Source: Apostichopus japonicus (lineage: Eukaryota; Echinodermata; Holothuroidea; Aspidochirotida; Stichopodidae). From it: a stretch of DNA of 64,000 nucleotides. The notes under the pieces were generated by a model that was not told where the DNA came from, made no database searches, and saw only the letters and a program-made list of their open reading frames with translations. The translations under genes were made by a program, and so were the position numbers. Shown in pieces: positions 48,913-56,292 of the stretch (its first letter is position 1; every line of letters begins with the position of its first letter). Location: contig NC_092561.1 of assembly GCF_037975245.1 (NCBI RefSeq), positions 7,996,001 through 8,060,000 on the forward strand, written 5' to 3'.

Positions 48913-50262
48913 CAATACTTTGGATTTCTTCTAACTCAACTATCTACACTTGTACATATGGCTCCTGACATTGCTGTCAAGAACTTTCCAAATCTTCTTA
49001 TATCAACAACTGAACGTGGTTCTCAAGCACATGAACCCCTGTTGTCAGCGTACAAGTGATTAGATCGACACTTAGCAGCACAGAAGGTAGCAAGACCAGT
49101 TGTCATTGTTTCTGATGGCCACAGTTCCAGATTTGATATTGAGGTGTTGAGGTTCTTGAGAGCAAAAGAAATGCATCTTTTCATCACTCCACCTGATACC
49201 ACTGGAGTCACACAATTACATGACCAAATCAATCAAAATTTGCACTGTGAATACCATAACAGCAAGGGAGAACTCTTTTCAGGGGAATGCACAGTCAACA
49301 GGGATGGTTTCATGAAGAAATTGGCAGATGTTTGGCCACGGTGGGCAAACAAACTTGAAATAATAAAAAATGCAGCAAAACGTGTTGGTGTAACCATGGA
49401 GCTATAAATCCCAGGTTTATAGCTCCATGGTGTAACTAACCATGGCCTGAGTGTTGAATGGATGCAAAAGGACAAATTTGTTGAAGCATCATCTGTTATT
49501 CAAGATGAAACTGATGAAACAGCAGGACCTTCATCATCAACTTCCAACACATCAATGGTTGAGTCGCCAGTTGGCATCAAAAGTACACCAAGCAGTACTA
49601 TACACAAAAACTGGAGAACTCATTAGAAACCATCCAGAAGCTTGAAGATTCATTCAAGAGTACACCATTGGAGGAGATTGATGGACTACTGACAATTAAG
49701 AAAGTGAAGCCAAAACCAAAGGTAACAAGTAACATGAGGGTAACTCAAGTCTATGGATCCATGGAAGGACAACAAATATAAGAGTCAGCGGAGTCATTGA
49801 AAAAAGAGAACGAAGCAAGGGACAAAGCCAGACAAGACAATAAGCTGAAGAAACAGTGTAATCTAGAGACATTTTTGAAGTGCAAGTCACATTGTGTTTG
49901 CTTGAAACCAGATGGCAAGTGTGAGGCAGAGAAGTTGAAACTGTGTCCCAAATGCTTGAATGTGCTGGCTTCCCAATTATATGCAGTAAAGCTGCATGTA
50001 AAGATGAAAATAGAGTCAAGCCTGATATGATTTTGCCTGCTTGCACACAAGGGAAGCGTGTGCGTCGGCAACTTCTTGTTGATGACTCATCTGTTGAAGA
50101 GATGTCTGTAGATGATATTGAGGTTGAAGGTGCAGAAGAGGTTGAGGTTGATGGTGCAGATGATGTTGAGGTTGAAGGTGTAGATGCTGTCAAGGTTGAA
50201 GGTGTAGATGTGATGGGGTTAAGAAGGTTGGATATGAAGGATGTGAAAGTGTCGATGTGGGT
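48913..50262 (+). pseudogene. Broken pogo-like DDE transposase
   Basis: In one frame the segment 48,961-49,056 reads APDIAVKNFPNLLISTTERG and continues to a TGA at 49,057. Past it, the same frame gives VIVSDGHSSRF (candidate catalytic Asp at 49,114) and LFITPPDTTGVTQLHDQ, a DDE_1-like core in which PPDTT replaces the usual PPNTT or PPHTT. A 42-bp hairpin insertion at 49,394 adds in-frame stops, and another stop follows near 49,623. A Cys-rich C-terminal part (CKSHCVCLKPDGKCEAEKL, then CPKC) starts at 49,797 in another frame, with a further shift near 49,990. An acidic VEVEG repeat tail ends near 50,262. No N-terminal DNA-binding domain was found. Confidence 0.75.
49394..49435. other. 42-bp hairpin insertion in the transposase
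   Basis: Arms CCATGGAGCTATAAA and TTTATAGCTCCATGG (49,394-49,408 and 49,416-49,430) enclose a 7-nt loop. GGTGTAAC occurs on both sides (49,387-49,394 and 49,429-49,436), 42 bp apart. Reading across the insertion, the transposase frame resumes unchanged, so it arose after the gene was functional or in a dead copy. It could be a tiny fold-back element with an 8-bp duplication or a replication template-switch. Confidence 0.7.
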
Positions 50263-51543
50263 TTAGGTGAAATATGAAGAAGAAGTGTATGATTGGTAAA
50301 GTTCTACAAAAGGTGGGAGATGAAGTCTGTGTGAGATGTTTAGAGAAGCCATTTGGAGTAGATTAGGGTATGACACAGGAAATGGAAAAAGAGTCTGCTC
50401 CCATATTTTATGGTGAAGTGTATGAAGCAGAAGTGCAACCAGGGATGGTGAAATGTGGAAGAATGTAGAAATACATTTATCAATAAACATGTGTATGTGA
50501 AATGAAAAGTTGATTAATTTTATAGTTTAGTTATTACCCTTTACAAGTTTGTCTTTTCTGATGATGCTTTATTTGTTTAATTAAAGTTTCAAATGATAAA
50601 GTTGTTTATTACCTGTTAAATATAAATCATTACAGTTAAAAACAGATTGTTCTTTCTTCAGCTACATGAAACTGTTACATGTGAATGTAGGTTCTTTAAA
50701 GTGTAATAAATATTCGTTTATACTATATGTGTGTGGTACTGTATTTTGTGCCAACCCATAAGCACCCACCCAGTTGAACTGACCCACAATGTTAAAAATC
50801 TTAAAGGTAGCAAAACTTACATCCAAATGAGATCTTCATTTATATAGTAGTCATTTTGGCAGTATGTTGTGAATTGTACATATCTTAGTAAATGTAATGG
50901 ACATAAAATTGAGGGAATACTGTAGAAGGCAATAGTAAATATTTCTCAGAACATTTAAAAAAAATGAGAGCAACTTATTTAACGTAGTTAAATTACAAAA
51001 TATGTGAGGTAAGTGTTTATTTTTGGTGTTATTAGTGTAAAATTATATGTTTCATGTAAAAATACAGTTTTGATATTACACTGTAATGGATTTATTAATT
51101 TTTCATATTTGTTTTTATTGACCCTCAAAACGCTGGTTTAATGCCCCTCAAAATGCTGATTCTGATCAAGTAATGATGTTTTCAAAAATATCAAGTTACG
51201 TACAAAGTGCTATATTTCACTGATCATCATTCTACAAACATGTAATTTTGCAATGTAAATTACCCCCTAGTTGTCCGTTTTTGATGCAGTGCCAAGAAGC
51301 TACACTTTAATTAATAGCAAATTTTAGATGCACGATAAGCAAATAGATGATTGTACCCATATATTTTTTTGGAAACTATAAAATAATTTTTGAGTTGTTG
51401 GCAATTCTAAATTCATCATACATATATCCTATCTAAAAAGTATAATAAAAAGTTCATGACAGGTTCAGTTTTTTTTCTAGCCAATAATATTTGTTCACCT
51501 ACATTTTGAGGGGCACCAGCATTCTGAGGGGCCCCTACCTGTA

Positions 51544-51772
51544 GTTGTAACATTTCAGAAATCATAGTCCCAGTTTATAATTTGCTTAAATGTCGACGGT
51601 TTTTTGTCAGGCTTTTTCATTATTGGTCCTGTTTTCGTTGATGAAGATGGGGGTATCCAAACATTGTTGCTGCTCATATTAAACGATCGAATTGAATCAA
51701 CGTTGTCATTTTTCATATTTACTAGGATGAACTGAAATTTTACATTCTGTAGATGGAATGTCAACAAGGTTA
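51544..51772. other. Short spacer
   Basis: No features seen between the pogo-like element and the minisatellite. Confidence 0.5.
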
Positions 51773-51880
51773 AAGCTAGGGAAGTTTAAAAAGCTAGGGA
51801 AACTTAAAAGCTGGGAAGGTTATAAGCTAGGGAAACTTAAAAAGCTAGGGAAACTTGAAAGCTAGGGAAACTTTAAAAGA
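51773..51880. repeat. About 19-bp minisatellite
   Basis: Six imperfect units of AAGCTAGGGAAACTTAAA-type sequence. Confidence 0.9.
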
Positions 51881-51995
51881 TATTACACCGTAATGGTTGA
51901 TTTGGGAATGTTCTTTTCTGTTTTTTGTGTCTGTTGGATTCTCTAGTTGTTTACACTTTGTGTCAATTTAGCAGTACACCCATTTTTTTTTCTTT

Positions 51996-52323
51996 TCCTT
52001 TTACAACCTGTATGATATGAATGGTTTAATTGTGAATATTGTTATCTTGGAAGCCAATGACTATGATATGGGAGTAAAAATATAAAGTGATCATCAATTG
52101 TGGGGGGAAAAAAAACATGTCTGTAACGCTGACACATTAAAAATAAAATATATATTTCCTTTACAACCTGTATGATGTGAATGGTTTAATATTTGTGAAT
52201 ATTGTTATCTTGAGAGCCAATGACTGTGCAATATGCGAGTAAAAATGTAAAGTGACCATCAATTGTGGGGGGAAAAAAAAAAAACATGTCTGTAATGCTG
52301 ACACATTAAAAATAAAATATATA
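51996..52323. repeat. About 160-bp tandem duplication
   Basis: Two copies start with CCTTTTACAACCTGTATGAT and TCCTTTACAACCTGTATGAT at about 51,996 and 52,157. Each ends in a GACACATTAAAAATAAAATA block. They differ by scattered substitutions and short insertions. Confidence 0.9.
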
Positions 52324-52665
52324 TATATGTGTATAAATATACATATATTAATGTTAATATATGAACATTTCTGTAGCATCCCAGCTCCTCCCCCCCCCCC
52401 GCCCAACCAAAAATAGCAGGGCCAGTAGGAGTGACTCCATAGTTTTCCCTTTCAGGAAACCGAAAATATAAATTCAGTGATTGTTCATTTGTAACTACTG
52501 GATCATGTGACAGATTCGGACTGTCTTTTGTCAAAGCTAGGAAGGATTTTTCATGTCTCCCCATCGATGGTGAAATTTAAACCTGATTCGCAAGGAAATC
52601 TAAAGGGTAGTTAATGGGGTATATATAGAGCCATTAAATTGTCACCGTAGTCCAAACGTCCTTAC
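52324..52665. other. Spacer with protein-like minus open frame
   Basis: The minus-strand open frame at 52,259-52,564 includes HEKSFLALTKDSPNLSHDPV, which looks more protein-like than most, but no clear splice sites bound it. It is left unassigned. Confidence 0.3.
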
Positions 52666-52732
52666 ATGTTGCTGCTGTTTTGGAATATCTGAATAATGTT
52701 TCCTTCAAGTTCTTCCAAGTTCGGTATTTGAC
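52666..52732 (-). CDS. Candidate internal exon, unknown gene
   Basis: On the minus strand a long pyrimidine tract ends in TTTTCGTTTTGTAG (acceptor). Then come 67 nt open in one frame, then GTAAGG, a strong donor. The peptide is QIPNLEELEGNIIQIFQNSS, amphipathic and acidic, typical of a helical protein segment. Acceptor, tract and donor are all good, which makes this the best exon candidate in the window. No family is recognised, and the adjacent exons are not identified. Confidence 0.4.
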
Positions 52733-53651
52733 CTACAAAACGAAAAAGCAAAAATGAAGAGAGACAGGTTTGACTATTAAGCTGTCCAGAAAGTGCAATG
52801 CCATGCCCTGGATAGGAAACCATGCAAAGAGAATATACAGCTTCAATTAAGCATGCATGTATGGCAGATGACATCAAGTTCATAGATACATGACAAACCA
52901 ACATACCCCCCAAAAAAATTGGATAAAATAAGCTGAGTATATATTTATATATTTCATAATTAAAAAGAAACAATAAGTCCTCCTGGCCCACGATTATTTT
53001 TTCAGGTTGCGGTGAAAGTAATTGGCAAAACAATCCAATCATTGTACAGCTTTTCAAGTCTTAACTTTTCCAGATAACTGGGAAACCAAAAATTGTATCA
53101 AGACTTTCTTTTTTTTTCAGAAGTGTGACTTGGTTTTGAGGACATTAGTTAATTGGGCTTGCAGAAAGAACCTCATTTTGTATACATGTGTGAATGCGTG
53201 TGTGCGTGTGTGTGCATAATGTACATATGCAGATGCACTTCTTTATATGCATACATGACTGTTAATTGTGTGATTATAATCACCTCATCAATAAGGGCTG
53301 AATCAACTGATAAACAGCCCCCGAAATTATAAGTGCTGTGAACCTGACTTTGAGACAACAGGGGTGTGGAGGAGGTGACAACAGGGGTGTGGAGGAGGTG
53401 TGTCTCCTTTTGATTTCAGACCTCGCTCGATCATTATTTTGCTTTGATTCCCTTTGTTTTGTTCTATTCTCCAAATGTAAGAAAGAAGGGAGGGGGGAGG
53501 GTGGGGGGAATGATGACAGAATGATTGATAATCGGTAATTGTATACCGTACAGGTCGATCCAATAACATAAAAGACAATATGATTGTGTTTTTGGTTTTT
53601 TATTACTTTTTTAACCTCTGCACTACATTTCTGGGGGTGGCTTTATAACAA
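52733..53651. other. Spacer left of the DIRS element
   Basis: It contains a tandem pair of 22-bp units with AACAGGGGTGTGGAGGAGGT (about 53,356-53,400) and a GTGT-rich patch near 53,190-53,215. The 131-codon minus open frame across 52,662-53,057 is explained mainly by intron read-through from the candidate exon. Confidence 0.45.
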
Positions 53652-53693
53652 TAGTCTTAATCACCAAGGTTACATACTTCAGCAGATAGCAAA
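53652..53693 (+). repeat. 42-bp direct repeat, left of DIRS element
   Basis: Identical over all 42 bases to 59,815-59,856. It begins TAGTCTTAATCACC and ends CAGATAGCAAA. It abuts the element's left end (one shared A), so it behaves like a target-site duplication. Confidence 0.95.
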
Positions 53694-53711
53694 ATTCACA
53701 GCGCGTACTCC

Positions 53712-53806
53712 CTCACCTCATATAACCTATGCATTACCGTATTAACCTCGCTCTAGCATCTGGCAATTTGTCTGTATGTAAGTGTGGCCATCTCCCTTCC
53801 GTAATT
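53712..53806 (+). repeat. Left inverted terminal repeat (95 bp)
   Basis: Perfect reverse complement of 59,687-59,781; begins CTCACCTCATATAACC. The 19 bp outside it (53,693-53,711) are unique to the left end and are copied only in the internal complementary region. Confidence 0.97.
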
Positions 53807-54069
53807 GCCAGCTGTTACGCAAGTATCGCTCTCTTATTGCTCTCACTAAATCCTAAGATTTCAATTACTTCGTCTAAAGTTTATCGTTGTTTTTGTAATT
53901 CTTTTTCATCTATTCAACGTCCTGCACGTTTGAACTGCTTTTTGTCTTTGAAACGTTTTTTTCTTTCGTGATTTTCGAACGTTTTTTTGGTTTACCTCGT
54001 GAACGTGGTTCACGTAGCGTGGCTAGGCCCGCACCTTAGTGTAGCGTTCTCCTAGCGTTTATTTACTTC

Positions 54070-54279
54070 CACGTACAGCAGTCGTGTACGTGGGCTTACT
54101 TGCAGTTAAGTAACTGCTTTGTTTAGTTCTTCATACTGTTTTTCGTACAGCAGTCGTGTACGTTTTCCCTTTGCAGTAAAGTAACTGCCTTGTTTATTTT
54201 TCGTACTGGTTTAGATACGAATTTCTTACTGTTCACGTACAGCAGCCGTGTACGTTTTCATTCTGCAGTAAAGTAACTG
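54070..54279 (+). repeat. Three leader repeats, each with two hairpins
   Basis: Units of about 46 bp lie at 54,070-54,117, 54,144-54,188 and 54,234-54,279. Each has a first dyad (CGTACA...TGTACG around GCAGTCG or GCAGCCG) and a second dyad (GCAGTTAAGTAACTGC or GCAGTAAAGTAACTG). The dyads are kept while spacers vary in length and sequence, suggesting a selected RNA or DNA structure in the untranslated leader. The role (packaging, translation or transcription control) is unknown. Confidence 0.85.
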
Positions 54280-54307
54280 TTTTTAATTTAGTTTTCACAG
54301 CTTCAGG

Positions 54308-54368
54308 TCTCGGAGATTTCTCAAAAAAAATTTTTTCGGAGATTTCTCGAAAAAAAAAAAAAAAAAAG
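54308..54368 (+). promoter_or_regulatory. Duplicated GGAGATTTCTC and A-tract before ORF1
   Basis: TCGGAGATTTCTC is present twice, each followed by an A-run. The second run (about 17 A) ends in AGG directly before the ORF1 ATG. GAGATTTCTC is a short dyad. An A-rich leader can support internal or slippage-prone initiation; that is an inference. Confidence 0.5.
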
Positions 54369-54369
54369 G

Positions 54370-56292
54370 ATGGAAAACTGCCGTTCTTGTAAGCAGTTCC
54401 GTCCGTTCAAAGCATGGGATAAGCATGATTTATGCCCAAAGTGTCGCCCATGCGGGAGTAAGCAGACCTGCTCCATTTGCCAGGACTGGACCCAGGAGCG
54501 CTGGGATTTGATCGGTACCTGGCTGGCGGATAAAGCCGCAGAAAAAAGAAAGAAGGCGGCTTCCTCAAAGCAGGGGAAAAAGAAGCCGCCGGCGAAGGAA
54601 CCCCAGGCGGCCATAAGAGATGGCATAAGCCCTAAACATGGGGGAACGGAGGGCGCCATACGAGATGGCTCAAACCCTCCTCAGGAACGGGTATCCATAC
54701 GAGATGGAGCTAATTCCCGTGCGGCGTCAGCTCAGCCACGGCCGCGACCCCAGGAGGGTCCGTCCACTTCAGGCCACGTGGAGTCCAGAAGCCCCCGAAG
54801 ACAAGCGGTGGCGGACTTATTTACTTCAACTCCGGGGTCGTGGGACCACAACCGGAGAGATTTCTCGGGGTTCTCCCCGGAGAGTACGGAACGGCGCCAA
54901 AGCCGAAGCAGAAGCCGTACCCACAGCCGTAGCCGCGGTAGGAGCCGGGAAAGACACCGGCGACCTCGACGCAGGTCGAGGTCTGGCTCGTCGCCCTCGT
55001 CCTCGAGCGGACATTCTTCTGGGCGACACAGGGCCAAGAAACGAAAGAGGAGACAATCCCCAGATCCGGGGCAGGCTCTCCTTTCCCAGGTTAAAGACCT
55101 CCTGGGACAATTGCTACAAAAGCCGAGTCAACAGGACCCGGAACAACAAGGGGCTCCGTCAATTCCACCACAACCGGCGCCACCGCCAGCACCGGTTACG
55201 GACGATCTCGCCCCTGAGGAGGCCCAGGCAGATCCCTGGGACGACGTCTCCTCCAGAGCTGATGATGCGCTGTCAATCGCAGCTAGTGCCCGCCTCCTCA
55301 GTGGAGACTCCGAGGCGGAGGATGAAGAACCCTTACGGGGTACAGAAATTTCGGCGGAAGCCTTTGAGAAGGCGACGGCAGTACTCCGCAGAGTCCTCGG
55401 CTTCGAGGAAAGGGTGGATGCGCGGGCCCACGAGGGGCCGGCATCCAAACTCACTTTGAACGCGGCCACCCAAAAGCCTCGAGCCTCCATCCCGGTGGAT
55501 GTGGAATGTAGAGAGCGGTTCGAGGCGGTGGCACAGGCGAAACGCTGGACAGCCTTCCAGCGATCAGCCCATCGCACTTTCCACGTGGGCGACGAAGACT
55601 GGGAAAGTCTTTTCACGCCACCCCAAATCCCGCCTCAAGTGAAGGAGAGACTTCGGTCGGCGGGTGCCTTAGACGGCAAAGACAAGTTCAGGGAGAAGGG
55701 TGCACAGACCCTAGAATCCTCCCTGTTCGACGTAGATAGGGCCTCCCGCGCAGGGATGAAGTACTCGTCAGCCCTATTACTTTTCGCCGAGCTATTGAAC
55801 AGATCGTTCCAACAGGCCCAGGCATCGGGTATCTCCCGCAAAGATACCGCCGCCATCATTGCCCTCCTGGGACCCGTTTCCAGGATGGTATTAGACCAGT
55901 TCGCCCGCGTCTCGGTTAAGGCTACCTTGACACGTCGGGACCTGGTTCTGAACTCCCTGAATTGGTCGTCCAGATCCACGGCGGACGCGTTCCGCAACTT
56001 ACCGATCCTGGGCAGCGACCTCTTCGGCGGCAAGTTCGATGACAAACTCCGGGAGGAGGCAGAGAGAATGAAATCTCTGAGGGAGGCGGATGAGCACATG
56101 TCCCGCCCGACCTCATCCTCGCGCCCACGTTTTGACTCAGGACAAGGTAGCCGCTCAAGATCCAGCTACAGTCAGAGTCGGGGCGCTCCGCGAACGCAAC
56201 AACAATCCGCTCCTTCGCGGCCCGAACACAGGCCGTACCGCCCGCAATACCGCAGAAGCCGCGGAAGCCGCGGGCGCGGTAAACGGCCCTAG
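54370..56292 (+). CDS. DIRS ORF1, Gag-like protein (640 aa)
   Basis: Probably the structural nucleocapsid-type protein of the element. Residues 4-37 hold a Cys-rich module (C4, C7, H19, C22, C25, C28, C34, C37) likely to bind zinc. Residues about 50-70 are Lys-rich. IRDG is repeated three times (from I82, I97 and I110). Residues about 177-230 are a strong RS/RH-rich domain (RSRSRTHSRSRGRSRERHRR) followed by the basic KKRKRR, fitting RNA binding or nuclear localisation. A Pro-rich linker and an acidic segment precede a more globular C-terminal half. The extreme C-terminus is again RS/RG-rich. The start is the first ATG after the leader (AGGATGG). It overlaps the RT frame by about 200 nt. Confidence 0.85.
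   Translation: MENCRSCKQFRPFKAWDKHDLCPKCRPCGSKQTCSICQDWTQERWDLIGTWLADKAAEKRKKAASSKQGKKKPPAKEPQAAIRDGISPKHGGTEGAIRDGSNPPQERVSIRDGANSRAASAQPRPRPQEGPSTSGHVESRSPRRQAVADLFTSTPGSWDHNRRDFSGFSPESTERRQSRSRSRTHSRSRGRSRERHRRPRRRSRSGSSPSSSSGHSSGRHRAKKRKRRQSPDPGQALLSQVKDLLGQLLQKPSQQDPEQQGAPSIPPQPAPPPAPVTDDLAPEEAQADPWDDVSSRADDALSIAASARLLSGDSEAEDEEPLRGTEISAEAFEKATAVLRRVLGFEERVDARAHEGPASKLTLNAATQKPRASIPVDVECRERFEAVAQAKRWTAFQRSAHRTFHVGDEDWESLFTPPQIPPQVKERLRSAGALDGKDKFREKGAQTLESSLFDVDRASRAGMKYSSALLLFAELLNRSFQQAQASGISRKDTAAIIALLGPVSRMVLDQFARVSVKATLTRRDLVLNSLNWSSRSTADAFRNLPILGSDLFGGKFDDKLREEAERMKSLREADEHMSRPTSSSRPRFDSGQGSRSRSSYSQSRGAPRTQQQSAPSRPEHRPYRPQYRRSRGSRGRGKRP

Larger units (their letters stand above)
48375..51541. 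mobile_element. 3.17-kb pogo-like DNA transposon
   Basis: Perfect 22-bp terminal inverted repeats start CAGGTAGGGGCCCCTCAG and lie at 48,375-48,396 and 51,520-51,541, with TA on both sides as target duplication. (A GTTG duplication is possible if the ends are taken as TACAGG.) Seven copies of a CCCCTCARAAYGCTG-type motif cluster near both ends. A degraded DDE transposase lies between. CAG ends, TA target and a DDE_1-like domain all point to the pogo branch of Tc1/mariner. The damaged ORF makes it non-autonomous. Confidence 0.8.
48385..51541. repeat. Seven subterminal CCCCTCARAAYGCTG motifs
   Basis: Plus-strand copies lie at 48,385, 48,569, 48,738, 51,121 (ACCCTC variant) and 51,144. Inverted copies lie at about 51,500-51,514 and 51,518-51,533. 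The outermost copies are part of the terminal repeats. They are confined to roughly the first 370 and last 420 bp, as expected for transposase-binding subterminal repeats. Confidence 0.85.

Noticed and set aside
52662-53057. 131-codon minus-strand ORF as a complete gene
   Set aside because: The protein-like part is the last 22 codons, preceded by a strong splice acceptor; the rest reads like intron.
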